From: Spirochaetaceae bacterium
Lineage (GTDB): Bacteria; Spirochaetota; Spirochaetia; DSM-27196; PWMO01
Assembly: GCA_007693325.1 (NCBI GenBank)
Contig: REDW01000039.1
Span: 1 to 37,459 of the forward strand
Direction: 5' to 3'
Length of the DNA stretch: 37,459 nucleotides
Positions 16,210 to 25,190 of the stretch are shown in pieces (the stretch's first letter is position 1; each line of letters starts with the position of its first letter). A program made the position numbers and the translations under genes. The notes under the pieces were generated by a model. The model ran no database searches. It saw only the letters and a program-made list of their open reading frames with translations, and was not told the origin of the DNA.

Positions 16210-16725
16210 ATGACCTTCAAAAAGCATGGAGCAGTTCTTGTGGCCGTTGTTCTGGTGTTGGCTGCGCCGATGGCGCTGTACTCGTTTGAGAGCTTCGATT
16301 CGTATCCCTCGTTCTCGTACGAGATCGGTGCAGGATCGGGCTATTCGAGTGACGGCGGCTTCTACGAGATCAACGCCGCGCTCAACACACATCTGCAGGC
16401 GTGGCTGGTATGGCGCAACTCTGGTTTCTTTCGCGGGCAGACCGAAGCCGATGACTTCTTCGGGGTGGACACATCGATGCAGGCAGGCAGCCGTGTGCGT
16501 GCCGGTGAGCGAGCCTGGCTGGACTACCACGGTGGGGCCGGCTACCGGTTTACCAGTATCGGCAAGCACGCGCCATTTGGCGAGGCCGGAGCCACCTACC
16601 GTGCCGGAGGCCTGCGCCTGGGCGCCAACGCCAAGTACATCCTGTACGAGCTTGTGGGTGAAGATCGCGACAACGAGTTTGTCTTCAGCGTCTCGATCTC
16701 GGGTTCTACTTCGGGCACGTTCTGA
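16210..16725 (+). CDS. Small exported protein, predicted outer-membrane beta-barrel-like
   Basis: A 171-residue protein of unknown function. Residues 1-25 form a signal peptide (KKH, then a long Val/Leu/Ala core). The mature part alternates polar and aromatic residues, with many Gly, Tyr and Phe and segments such as SFSYEIGAGSGYSSDGGFYE, and ends in a Ser/Phe-rich strand with C-terminal Phe, as outer-membrane beta-barrels often do. Its size would fit an 8-strand barrel. AAGGAG precedes the ATG. It is divergent from the histidine kinase (147 bp apart) and converges with asnA across 5 bp. Function is not known. Confidence 0.72.
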   Translation: MTFKKHGAVLVAVVLVLAAPMALYSFESFDSYPSFSYEIGAGSGYSSDGGFYEINAALNTHLQAWLVWRNSGFFRGQTEADDFFGVDTSMQAGSRVRAGERAWLDYHGGAGYRFTSIGKHAPFGEAGATYRAGGLRLGANAKYILYELVGEDRDNEFVFSVSISGSTSGTF

Positions 16726-16730
16726 GACAG

Positions 16731-17786
16731 CTACAGTAAGTGGATCCCGGCTGCGCGACAGCGTTCCACCTGGTCGCGCGGCCAGAGGCTCGCCTGGATC
16801 TCACCGATGTGCGCCTTCTGCAGGTAGAGCATGCACAGGCGGGACTGGCCTATGCCGCCGCCGATGCAAAGCGGCAGCTCACCGTCCAGTAGACGGCGGT
16901 GAAAGTAGAGTCCCGCGCGCTCGGCCGCTCCGGCCAGCGCAAGCTGCTGCTGCAGGCTCTGCGAATCAACCCGGATTCCCATCGACGAGAGCTCAAACGG
17001 CGCGTCCAGTACGCGATTATGAACCAGAATGTCGCCGTTGAGTCCCTGACGGCCGTCTTCGCCGTGGCTGATCCAGTCGTCGTAATCGGGAGCACGCCCG
17101 TCGTGTGGTTTGCCGTCACTCAATGGCGCACCGATACCCGCCACAAAGACCGCACCGTATTCACGGCATATTTCACGTTCGCGCTCGCGTGGTGAGAGCG
17201 CAGGATAGCGATCCAGCAGTTCCTGGCTGTGAATGATGGTTATCTGCTCCGGCAAGTAGTGATCGAGGCCGCGGTACTCGTGGCAAATGTAGCGCTCGCT
17301 GCGGCGGATCACGTCGTAGATCCGACGCACAGTTGTCTCCAGAAACGCGCGTGTGCGCTGCTGTGGTTCAATAACCAGTTCCCAGTCCCACTGGTCGACG
17401 TAGAGCGAGTGGGTGTTGTCGAGTTCTTCATCCGGGCGCACCGCGTTCATATCGGCGTAGATCCCCTCGCCGGGAGCAAATGCCAGCTCGGCCAGCGTCA
17501 GGCGTTTCCACTTTGCCAGTGACTGTACGATCTCGGCGCGTTGGTCGCGCAGGTGGCGTACCGGGAACGATACCGGACGTTCGGTTCCGTTGAGGTCATC
17601 GTTGATACCGGTACCCGATTCTACAAACAACGGGGCTGTGACGCGCACAAGGTTGAGCTCAAATGCCAGGTTGGTCTGGAAGCTCTCTTTGATTCTGAGA
17701 ATCGCGCGTTCGGTTTCGCGGGGCTCGATGATTTCATCATAGCCGCGCGGAATCACCAGCCGATCCGGGCTACTGTTTACTGACAT
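16731..17786 (-). CDS. asnA: Aspartate-ammonia ligase
   Basis: Makes asparagine from aspartate, ammonia and ATP in the cytoplasm; related in fold to class II aminoacyl-tRNA synthetases. Diagnostic segments are RVTAPLFVESGTGINDDLNG near 45, MNAVRPDEELDNTHSLYVDQ near 110 and GGGIGQSRLCMLYL near the C-terminus. Length 351 residues against about 330 in E. coli. The start at MSVNSSPDRL was chosen because TATAAT lies 7 nt upstream and the upstream in-frame region has no similarity. There is no Shine-Dalgarno, suggesting a leaderless or near-leaderless mRNA. It is divergent from the carbohydrate locus. Confidence 0.95.
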   Translation of the reverse strand: MSVNSSPDRLVIPRGYDEIIEPRETERAILRIKESFQTNLAFELNLVRVTAPLFVESGTGINDDLNGTERPVSFPVRHLRDQRAEIVQSLAKWKRLTLAELAFAPGEGIYADMNAVRPDEELDNTHSLYVDQWDWELVIEPQQRTRAFLETTVRRIYDVIRRSERYICHEYRGLDHYLPEQITIIHSQELLDRYPALSPREREREICREYGAVFVAGIGAPLSDGKPHDGRAPDYDDWISHGEDGRQGLNGDILVHNRVLDAPFELSSMGIRVDSQSLQQQLALAGAAERAGLYFHRRLLDGELPLCIGGGIGQSRLCMLYLQKAHIGEIQASLWPRDQVERCRAAGIHLL

Positions 17787-17793
17787 GGCGCAT

Positions 17794-17799
17794 ATTATA
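17794..17799 (-). promoter_or_regulatory. -10 box 7 nt before the asnA start codon
   Basis: A perfect TATAAT on the minus strand, 7 nt from the ATG. The -35 region is weak. Together with the missing Shine-Dalgarno this suggests initiation at or next to the start codon. Confidence 0.45.
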
Positions 17800-17853
17800 A
17801 CAGAAAAACCGGTTTGCAGGAGCGCCTGACAACCAGCCCGGCGCGATTTGTTC

Positions 17854-17882
17854 TTGCACGCGCGTGCACCAGGTGTTATACT
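17854..17882 (+). promoter_or_regulatory. Strong sigma70-like promoter of the carbohydrate locus
   Basis: TTGCAC, 17 bp, TATACT, about 30 nt before the first ATG of the isomerase. It is among the best promoter matches in the window. Its -35 box is covered by a palindrome, suggesting repression. Confidence 0.65.
17855..17868. promoter_or_regulatory. 14-bp perfect palindrome with central CpG on the -35 box; candidate LacI-family operator
   Basis: TGCACGCGCGTGCA is a perfect palindrome centred on CG, as LacI/GalR-family operators usually are. A LacI-type regulator is encoded 2.3 kb downstream in the same locus. Binding is inferred. Confidence 0.5.
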
Positions 17883-17911
17883 GCAAGAAACCACATTCAT
17901 AAGGAGATACT

Positions 17912-18910
17912 ATGGCACGTCCGGTAACACTATTCACTGGTCAGTGGGCAGACTTGCCGATAAAGGAGCTTGCACCGCTGGCAAAAGAGATGGGCTACGA
18001 TGGGCTGGAGCTGGCCTGCTGGGGAGATCACTTTGAGGTAGACAAGGCGCTTGAGAGCGATAGCTACATCAAGGATCTCAAGGGGCTGCTGCAGAAGAAC
18101 GGGCTGCAGGTGTTCTGCATCGGCAACCACCTTGTGGGACAGTCGGTGTGCGACCCGATTGACCAGCGCCACAAGGCGATTCTCTCACCCAAGATCTGGG
18201 GCGACGGAGATCCCGAAGGAGTACGCCGGCGGGCTGCCGAGGGGATGAAGGACACCGCGCGGGCGGCAGCAAAGCTGGGGGTCAAAGTGGTCTCGGGCTT
18301 TACCGGCAGCAGCGTGTGGGACAAGCTGTACTTTTTTCCGCCAACCCCACCGGAGGTGGCAGAGGCGGGGTTTGCCGATTTTGCCGCGCGCTGGAACCCG
18401 ATTCTGGATGTGTTTGATGAGGTAGGGGTAAAGTTTGGCCTGGAAGTGCACCCCAGCGAGATTGCCTACGACATCTACACCGCCGAGCGGGCGCTGGAAG
18501 CGGTGGGCCACCGCGAGGCGTTCGGCTTCAACTTTGACCCCAGCCATCTGCAGTGGCAGTTTGTTGATCCGGCAAAGTTTGTTGACCGCTTTGCTGATCG
18601 GATCTACCACGTGCACATGAAAGATGCGGCCACGATGCTGGACGGCATCTCGGGTATTCTGGCCTCGCACTTGAGTTTTGGCGATCACCGCCGCGGCTGG
18701 GACTTCCGCTCGGTGGGCCGGGGGGATGTGGACTTCCAGTCGATTATTCGCGCGCTGAATCGCGCCGGCTACAACGGGCCGTTGTCGATCGAGTGGGAGG
18801 ACTCTGGTATGGACCGCGTTCACGGCGCAAGTGAATCGGCACAGTTCACCCGCGAGGTGGATTTTCAGCCGGCCGGTCAGGCCTTTGACTCGGCGTTTGA
18901 GAAGAAGTAG
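17912..18910 (+). CDS. Sugar phosphate isomerase/epimerase (xylose isomerase-like TIM barrel)
   Basis: A 332-residue cytoplasmic TIM-barrel protein of the AP_endonuc_2/IolE-IolI type. Likely metal ligands are seen in [25 protein letters not shown] and SIEWEDSG, giving the Glu-Asp-His-Glu set of the family. Members isomerise or epimerise keto-sugars or inositol derivatives. AAGGAG precedes the ATG. It is the first gene of a run continuing into a Gfo/Idh/MocA oxidoreductase 14 bp downstream. This pairing is common in pathways that oxidise a sugar or glycoside and then rearrange the keto product. The true substrate is unknown. Confidence 0.88.
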   Translation: MARPVTLFTGQWADLPIKELAPLAKEMGYDGLELACWGDHFEVDKALESDSYIKDLKGLLQKNGLQVFCIGNHLVGQSVCDPIDQRHKAILSPKIWGDGDPEGVRRRAAEGMKDTARAAAKLGVKVVSGFTGSSVWDKLYFFPPTPPEVAEAGFADFAARWNPILDVFDEVGVKFGLEVHPSEIAYDIYTAERALEAVGHREAFGFNFDPSHLQWQFVDPAKFVDRFADRIYHVHMKDAATMLDGISGILASHLSFGDHRRGWDFRSVGRGDVDFQSIIRALNRAGYNGPLSIEWEDSGMDRVHGASESAQFTREVDFQPAGQAFDSAFEKK

Positions 18911-18924
18911 GAGGCGCACAGAGT

Positions 18925-20085
<1,161 letters not shown>

Positions 20086-20121
20086 CTCCGGTTTTCCCGG
20101 GGAGTAGATGCTGAGATACGC

Positions 20122-20149
20122 GGCGCCGCCGGCACAGTGCGGCGGCGCC
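20122..20149 (+). terminator. GC-rich 10-bp hairpin between oxidoreductase and lacI-type gene
   Basis: GGCGCCGCCG and CGGCGGCGCC are perfectly complementary around an 8-nt loop. No T-tract follows and the next start codon is only 12 bp downstream. It may stabilise the upstream mRNA end, attenuate read-through or limit translation of the regulator. Confidence 0.45.
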
Positions 20150-20160
20150 CACCGTAGCGC

Positions 20161-21192
20161 ATGAGCGGAGCCATAGATCCCAGGCCGACCCGCAGTGATG
20201 TTGCCCGCGCCGCGGGGGTGGCGGAGTCTACCGTATCACGGGCCCTGAATGACTCGCCGTTGATCTCGCAGGCGGTCAAGCTGAGGGTTCGACAAGCTGC
20301 GCTGCGGCTCGGGTATATCCCCAGCCGGCAGGCTGCTATGTTTGCGCGTAATCGCGCAGGCAGTGTTGGCCTGGTGGTGCCGCGCTACACCGCATTCCCG
20401 CCGTTTTCGCGCGCCTATTTCCCTACCATCCTTGACGGTGTTGTGGTGGCCGCAGAGCGGCGGCACTGCTTTGTTACTATTATCCTTGACCACGTGGACA
20501 CCACCGCGGAGTCACTGGCACAACTGGTAACCGAGAAGTCCGTAGACGGACTGCTGTTCACGGTGGGGCCGGCAGAGTACTCGCGATACGAGTACCTCGG
20601 TCAATTGGGCTTGCCGTTTGTTCTGATAAACAACTACTATGAGTCGATGTGCAGCGTTGACTCGCGGCCTGGGCCCGGGATGCACAAGGCGTTTCAGCAC
20701 GCCTGCAGCCTCGGCCACCGGACTATCGGTTACGTCACCGGCGACCTCCGCTACAAGAACGGGCAGGATCGGCTTGCGACGTTTGAACAGCTGTGCCGCG
20801 AGTTTGCCGTTGCGCCGCTGATCAGCGAGGGTGATTTCTCGCGTACCAGCGGCTATCGTTGTTCAGAGAAGCTGCTGGGCGCACAGCCGCGGCCTACCCT
20901 GATCATGGCAGCGTCGGATCGCGCTGCGCTGGGCGTGCTGGCCTACTGCAAGGACCACGGTATGGAGGTTCCGCAGGACGTAAGCCTGATCGGATACGAT
21001 GATCTGCACCCGGCGCGGGATGCGTTCCCGCCGCTGTCAACGGTTTGTAATCCCATTGAACAGAGCGGCGCCTGCGCCACTGACCTGCTGCTCGACATCG
21101 TTGAGGGTAAACGGCGTGCGCCGCACGCCATATGGCTGGATACCGATTTTGTAGTGCGCAGGTCCACCGCCCCGGTAAGCGGGACGCGGTGA
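20161..21192 (+). CDS. LacI/GalR-family transcriptional regulator
   Basis: A DNA-binding regulator of 343 residues. The N-terminal helix-turn-helix is RSDVARAAGVAESTVSRALN, with the hinge helix region after LGYIPSRQAAMFARN. The remainder is a periplasmic-binding-protein-like effector domain (SVGLVVPRY, LIGYDDLHPARDAFPPLSTV). The expected ligand is a sugar or derivative handled by the adjacent dehydrogenases. The ATG has no Shine-Dalgarno and follows a GC-rich hairpin, so expression may be low or coupled. The second Gfo/Idh gene starts 3 bp after its stop. The palindrome at the head of the locus is a plausible target. Confidence 0.93.
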   Translation: MSGAIDPRPTRSDVARAAGVAESTVSRALNDSPLISQAVKLRVRQAALRLGYIPSRQAAMFARNRAGSVGLVVPRYTAFPPFSRAYFPTILDGVVVAAERRHCFVTIILDHVDTTAESLAQLVTEKSVDGLLFTVGPAEYSRYEYLGQLGLPFVLINNYYESMCSVDSRPGPGMHKAFQHACSLGHRTIGYVTGDLRYKNGQDRLATFEQLCREFAVAPLISEGDFSRTSGYRCSEKLLGAQPRPTLIMAASDRAALGVLAYCKDHGMEVPQDVSLIGYDDLHPARDAFPPLSTVCNPIEQSGACATDLLLDIVEGKRRAPHAIWLDTDFVVRRSTAPVSGTR

Positions 21193-21195
21193 GTC

Positions 21196-22224
21196 ATGAT
21201 GAGCGGTCCATCCGGTGCGGTGCGAATTGCGGTTGCCGGAAGCGGCGCCATGTCGCGTTATCATGTGCATCGGTTTGGCGCGTTAAATGGAGTTACCCTG
21301 GCGGGGTGCTACGATCGGTCGATCGAACGCGCCACGGCGCTGGCGCGAGAGTTTTCAGGTGATTCAGCCTTTGATGATATCGGGGAACTGCTGGACCAGG
21401 TTCGGCCGGACGCCCTGAGCGTTGCAACCGCAGATTCACAACACTACGAACTGACCGCGGCGGCAATCAAACGCGCCGTTCCGGTGTTCCTGGAAAAGCC
21501 GTTTACCGTTGATGTTGTGCAGGCCGAGCATCTGGTGACATTGCAGCAGCGCTACCAGGTTCCAATCATGGTCAACTTCTCCAAGATCAACTACCCGGCG
21601 GTCTGGGGACTGATCAACGCTGTAGATGCCGGTGCTGTCGGCCAGCTGCGCGAGCTGGAGCTTCACTATATGCAGAGCTGGCTGATATCAGATGTCTGGG
21701 GTGTCTGGTGGCGTGAACCGCGCTGGCTGTGGCGCATCAGCTCCAGCCACGGTGGTGGCGGAGCGCTGCGCGACCTGGGATCACACCTTATCTACCTTGC
21801 GCTGCGTCTGGCCGGGGACGCCACCTCGGTTAGCGTGACCACCGCGATCACAGCAGATCGGCGGGAGGCCGGCGGGTCGGGATACTCGTGTGACATGAAC
21901 GACAGATTTGGCGTTGAACTGGGCTTTTCCGGCGGTGCGGTTGCCCGCATCACAGGAAGTTATGCCGAGCCGGGTTGCATCAACCGCGTCTACGTCAAGG
22001 CAATCGGAACGCGCGGCAGCGTGGAGGTGAGCGCAGAGAAGCAAAAAGGGCTACTCAGGCTGTGCCGCGGCGGCCAGAACCGTGAGTTCAAGTTTGCCAA
22101 GGTTCACTCCACCTACAGCGCGTTTGTCAGCGGGCTGAGCACGGCTGAGCCGTGGCAGGGTTTCCGGCCGTCGGCACGCGACGGCCTGGCGGTACAGCGC
22201 CTGCTCTCGGGTGTACTTGCGTAG
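21196..22224 (+). CDS. Gfo/Idh/MocA-family oxidoreductase (second of the locus)
   Basis: NAD(P)-dependent dehydrogenase of 342 residues. The Rossmann loop is AVAGSGAMSRYHVHRF; FLEKPF carries the conserved Lys101; GALRDLGSHLIYLALRLAG matches the catalytic-region helix with its Asp and His. It is clearly different from the other Gfo/Idh protein of this locus, so they probably act at separate steps. It starts 3 bp after the LacI-type regulator, and an alternative ATG one codon downstream is possible. Substrate unknown; a sugar or inositol oxidised at a ring carbon is the usual case for such clusters. Confidence 0.9.
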   Translation: MMSGPSGAVRIAVAGSGAMSRYHVHRFGALNGVTLAGCYDRSIERATALAREFSGDSAFDDIGELLDQVRPDALSVATADSQHYELTAAAIKRAVPVFLEKPFTVDVVQAEHLVTLQQRYQVPIMVNFSKINYPAVWGLINAVDAGAVGQLRELELHYMQSWLISDVWGVWWREPRWLWRISSSHGGGGALRDLGSHLIYLALRLAGDATSVSVTTAITADRREAGGSGYSCDMNDRFGVELGFSGGAVARITGSYAEPGCINRVYVKAIGTRGSVEVSAEKQKGLLRLCRGGQNREFKFAKVHSTYSAFVSGLSTAEPWQGFRPSARDGLAVQRLLSGVLA

Positions 22225-22244
22225 TGCCGCAATTTTGCTATAGT
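22217..22244 (+). promoter_or_regulatory. Promoter-like sequence of the J-domain gene
   Basis: TTGCGT, 16 bp, TATAGT, ending 9 nt before the ATG. Predicted transcription would leave a leader of only a few nucleotides. It lies across the end of the preceding gene. Confidence 0.4.
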
Positions 22245-22253
22245 TGAGGGGCC

Positions 22254-22916
22254 ATGGTTGACGCTTCGTACTATGCGACGCTGGAGATTGCCCCCCACTC
22301 GTCGCTCGATCAAGTAAAGGCAGCGTATCACGGCGCGGCCAAACGCTATCATCCGGATCTCTTCCCGGACAGCGAGCGCGATCGGCGTCAGCTCAAAATG
22401 ATGAAGATCAATGAAGCCTACATGCGCATCGTCGCGGACCGCATGCCGCGCGAAACGGTCTCAGATCAGAGCGCCGGCGACAAACCCGTCGGCGCAGCGG
22501 ATGAAGGCTCGGCGGGCGCCGGTCCCGAAAGCGCCGCGGGCGTTTCCGCGGCCGAGATCCGTAACGCGCTGGCGCACCCCAGGGATCCCGCCTACACGCA
22601 CTATAAGCTGGGTTTTGTATTCTACACCCGCGGTTGCACGCAGCTCTATCGCAAGGACCCCAAGATCGTACGGCGCCAGCTGGCCGAGCTCAAGACCTAC
22701 AACTACTACGTGCTGGACCTCGCGCTGCAGGCACTGCTCTCATTTGAGCGTGCCTATAACTATTTTCTGGTGGTAGTGGAACAGTATCCAGACAGTATCT
22801 GGGTAACCGACGCGCGCAACAAGCTGCGGCGTATTCAGCGCTTCAACGAGATCTATCAGCGGATCTGCGAGAACACCTCGCGCAGCCTGGCGGCCCGGCA
22901 GGCCGGCACAGCGTAG
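22254..22916 (+). CDS. J-domain (DnaJ-like) protein with helical C-terminal region
   Basis: A 220-residue cytoplasmic protein. Residues 5-65 form a J domain with the essential HPD at 33-35 (RYHPDLFPD) and the final KMMKINEAYMRI helix, so it should stimulate an Hsp70 ATPase. It lacks the Gly/Phe region and zinc fingers of DnaJ. After a Gly/Ala-rich linker (about 75-105) comes an alpha-helical, Tyr-rich region resembling TPR-type helices (YTHYKLGFVFYTRG, LLSFERAYNYFLVV, NKLRRIQRFNEIY). It is therefore a specialised co-chaperone with its own client module. No dnaK or grpE is nearby. Confidence 0.85.
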   Translation: MVDASYYATLEIAPHSSLDQVKAAYHGAAKRYHPDLFPDSERDRRQLKMMKINEAYMRIVADRMPRETVSDQSAGDKPVGAADEGSAGAGPESAAGVSAAEIRNALAHPRDPAYTHYKLGFVFYTRGCTQLYRKDPKIVRRQLAELKTYNYYVLDLALQALLSFERAYNYFLVVVEQYPDSIWVTDARNKLRRIQRFNEIYQRICENTSRSLAARQAGTA

Positions 22917-22924
22917 CAACGCGG

Positions 22925-23200
22925 CGCCGTCCGCACTGCCGTTTGCTGCCAAAGCGAAAGATGCCCCAGGTCAGGTAGCCGTAGCGGCTACCGTCAACCC
23001 AGTGCTGCAGGCCCTTCTTCATGCGTTCGAAATGATCCGGCTGACCACCGCGGACAGTTGCGCGCCGCGCCTGACGGTCTCGTCGTGCACCCGCTGTGAA
23101 GCATGGCGTCCTGTGACCACACATCGGGGTCGACCGCATTGTCTGGGCTGTAGATCAGCTGGCCGAGCTTCTTGGCGATGAGGAACACCAGCGCTGACCG
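22925..23200 (-). pseudogene. Frameshifted remnant of an unidentified gene
   Basis: No intact gene fits this 290-bp gap, but protein-like sequence appears in three successive minus-strand frames. FLIAKKLGQLIYSPDNAVD and PDVWSQDAMLHS come first. RVHDETVRRGAQLSAVVSRI follows in a second frame. FERMKKGLQHWVDGSRYGYL and TWGIFRFGSKRQ come in a third. Joining them gives one coherent polypeptide of about 85 residues with two frameshifts and no convincing start. It lies directly behind the DUF4424/YARHG gene on the same strand. I do not recognise the family. Chance coding potential in GC-rich DNA is the alternative. Confidence 0.4.
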
Positions 23201-23206
23201 CGCCGG

Positions 23207-24226
23207 TCACTGCGCCTCCGGGATGAGCACGCTGCGACGGCGGCGCTCCTCGGCAACGATGCGATTTACGTTGCGGAGCGCAACCGGCCCCAGCAGCCCC
23301 TCGGTCTCAGTGGTGTACGGTCGATACCAGCCGAATTGGCGGAAGAAATCTCCCAACGGGCCGCTGCAGAAGTCGAGACCCTTGCGTGCAAAGAACGTGT
23401 TGCGCAGCAGTCGCAACTGCTCGAGCGTCAACAGCCGCAGGTAATCTGATTTCAGTTCCAGATACTCAAACGCCCACGCTTCACCCTCCGACGGTGTTGT
23501 TCTGAGCCACCATGGTACCGGCTCGAGACTGAGCCGGAATGCGTCTGAGACGCCGGGCTCGACCGTATCGCTGTGTATCTCGAAGTCACGGCGGCCGATT
23601 GAGACTACCACCGAATCAAGCAGACTGTCGAATTCATAGCCGTCGACCCAGTGTTCGGCCTGGTTGTGAACCTGGACCGTAATGGTCCCGATCGGTCCGC
23701 TCCAACTGCTGCCGGTGCCGTAAAGGTACTCCACGGTACGCAGCAGCCGATCGCGGCCGTACATGGCGCGGAAGCGCACGCGCGTGGCGGTAAGCTGTTC
23801 TGCGGGAAATTGGACCTGCTTGACAAACCAGCTTTGAACACGCGGGTCGTGTCCGTCGCGGTCGGGAAGTTCATCAGCAGCTACTGGATGGTCGTTGACC
23901 CAGGTGCGAAACTCTCTGAACGGCTCGGCTGCTGCACCGTAGGCGAAGCGCGGAAACCCCAGCTCGTGACGGGTTTCCGGGCCGTCGTTGTAGAACAGAA
24001 ACGAGACATCGGCGTAGTAGTGGTCCGAACGCAGATAGATACGGATAGTCTGGGAAAGCAGCGCGACGGTGGTTTCACGCGGATCGCGTAACCCGACCGT
24101 TCCTCCGGCGGTTTCCACAAACGCTTCGTTGGCACGTAATGAAGGTGTAAAGCAGAGCGCCAGCAGAACCACCGCCAGCGCCGCCACACGCGGTCGACCA
24201 GCCCTGACCCGGTTCATCTGTGTCAT
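23207..24226 (-). CDS. Secreted DUF4424/YARHG-domain protein
   Basis: A 339-residue exported protein of unknown function. Residues 1-33 are a signal peptide (RAGRPR, hydrophobic core, then SLRANEA). The main part, beginning NEAFVETAGGTVGLRDPRET and including YYADVSFLFYNDGPETRHEL, matches DUF4424. The C-terminal about 70 residues form a YARHG domain: helices around LRLLRNTFFARKGLDF (the eponymous motif reads FARKG), then FFRQFGWYRP. YARHG domains are extracellular and probably bind cell-wall or surface material. The start is ATG with a second ATG three codons later; the Shine-Dalgarno is weak. It is divergent from the thiamine operon. Confidence 0.8.
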   Translation of the reverse strand: MTQMNRVRAGRPRVAALAVVLLALCFTPSLRANEAFVETAGGTVGLRDPRETTVALLSQTIRIYLRSDHYYADVSFLFYNDGPETRHELGFPRFAYGAAAEPFREFRTWVNDHPVAADELPDRDGHDPRVQSWFVKQVQFPAEQLTATRVRFRAMYGRDRLLRTVEYLYGTGSSWSGPIGTITVQVHNQAEHWVDGYEFDSLLDSVVVSIGRRDFEIHSDTVEPGVSDAFRLSLEPVPWWLRTTPSEGEAWAFEYLELKSDYLRLLTLEQLRLLRNTFFARKGLDFCSGPLGDFFRQFGWYRPYTTETEGLLGPVALRNVNRIVAEERRRRSVLIPEAQ

Positions 24227-24314
24227 ATCTTAAGCGTAGCACGGGTTCACTCAGCTGTAAACTGTGCTGTATGGTGCCAAAATTGTGTTTTCTCACCAGT
24301 CGAGCAGCCTCCGC

Positions 24315-24343
24315 TTGACACGTAGTCTGTTGATTCGTAGTAT
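24315..24343 (+). promoter_or_regulatory. Promoter of the TPP-riboswitch operon
   Basis: TTGACA, 17 bp, TAGTAT, placing the transcription start near 24350, about 20 nt before the aptamer. The -35 box is perfect. Confidence 0.75.
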
Positions 24344-24369
24344 TTCACTAGAGCTTTGAAACTACAAGT

Positions 24370-24468
24370 ACAAGGGGAGCCCGTGCGGTTAACGCGGGCT
24401 GAGAGGAGGGGGATTCGCTCCCTCGACCCTTTGAACCTGATCCGGGTAATGCCGGCGGAGGGAGATGT
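24370..24468 (+). ncRNA. TPP riboswitch (THI-box) aptamer
   Basis: The conserved THI-box elements are present in order: GGGGAGCCC, GGGCTGAGAGGAGG, a variable hairpin, then ACCCTTTGAACCTGATC, CGGGTAATGCCGGCGGAGGGA and the closing strand. Binding of thiamine pyrophosphate should favour the downstream terminator and shut the ykoFEDC-thiN operon. It lies directly behind a strong promoter. Confidence 0.97.
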
Positions 24469-24470
24469 CA

Positions 24471-24494
24471 CTGCAGCACCCGGCGGGGCTGCAG
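24471..24494 (+). promoter_or_regulatory. Hairpin between TPP aptamer and terminator
   Basis: CTGCAGC and GCTGCAG form a perfect 7-bp stem with a 10-nt loop just after the aptamer. It could be part of the expression platform or an insulating spacer hairpin. Confidence 0.4.
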
Positions 24495-24500
24495 CATAAC

Positions 24501-24537
24501 AGGGGCGTCTACCTTTGCGGGGGACGTCCTTTTTTTT
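24501..24537 (+). terminator. Intrinsic terminator of the TPP riboswitch
   Basis: A 9-bp stem (with two G-T wobbles) pairs AGGGGCGTC with GACGTCCTT around a 13-nt loop and is followed by an eight-T run. This is a classical regulated terminator ahead of ykoF. Confidence 0.8.
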
Positions 24538-24588
24538 GGCGTCTTCGGCAATCCCATCGTGGCGTTACTCACTCTGCAGGAGGTATGC

Positions 24589-25161
24589 ATGTTCAGTGGA
24601 GCGCAGTTTTCGCTCTATGTCATGAGCGATGATTTCGTTGACGTGATTCTCGGCGCCGTGGATGCCATGGGTAAGCCCGAAGATCTGCGCATCGAGAGCG
24701 ACGACATCTCAACCCTGGTGGTAGGAACGCCGCCGCGCGTTTTTGAGGCGGTTCAGACCGCCTACGCTGAAGCGTGCCGTCGCGGGGGGCACGTGGTACT
24801 CTCGGCACTCTTCTCTCGCGGCTGTCCCGGTGAGCCCGATGATCCCATCTGTACCCCTGGTGGCCCCGAGGCCTCCGAGCTGCCCGAGCCGGGAGTTGTT
24901 CCGCCCAGCGGAATCGAGGTCAATGCCCAGTTTTCGCTGTATCCGCTGGGGTACCCCGGCTATATGGAGGTCATCGGGCGTGAGATCCAGGCGGTCAAAG
25001 CCGGCACACTCTTTGACGGCAGCAAGCATTTCTGCACCAGGCTCAGCGGTGACCTGGCGCACGTATTTGCGGCGGTCTATCGGGCCTTTGAGAGCGCAGC
25101 GCGCGACAGCGCTCACGTTGTCATTCACCTGACTGTGTCCAAGGGCAGTCCGAGCAATTGA
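24589..25161 (+). CDS. ykoF: Thiamine/HMP-binding protein YkoF
   Basis: A soluble protein that in Bacillus binds thiamine and the pyrimidine moiety HMP and is encoded with the YkoEDC transporter. The 190 residues contain two homologous YKOF (Ykof_like) domains. Each opens with AQFSLY (residues about 5 and 109) and ends in a helix plus the strands VVLSALFSRG or VVIHLTVSKG. The ATG after AGGAGG was used. First gene behind the riboswitch and 29 bp ahead of ykoE. Its role may be ligand buffering or delivery to the transporter. Confidence 0.92.
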   Translation: MFSGAQFSLYVMSDDFVDVILGAVDAMGKPEDLRIESDDISTLVVGTPPRVFEAVQTAYAEACRRGGHVVLSALFSRGCPGEPDDPICTPGGPEASELPEPGVVPPSGIEVNAQFSLYPLGYPGYMEVIGREIQAVKAGTLFDGSKHFCTRLSGDLAHVFAAVYRAFESAARDSAHVVIHLTVSKGSPSN

Positions 25162-25190
25162 TCGAACAATGAATCGAGGAGGAGGAGTTT

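Noticed and set aside
16063-16569. 169-codon N-terminal extension of the histidine kinase
   Set aside because: No PAS or other domain is seen in it, it runs against the divergent exported-protein gene, and the promoter lies inside it.
17787-17900. 38-codon N-terminal extension of AsnA
   Set aside because: Contains the -10 box and no family similarity; it would also cover the divergent carbohydrate promoter.
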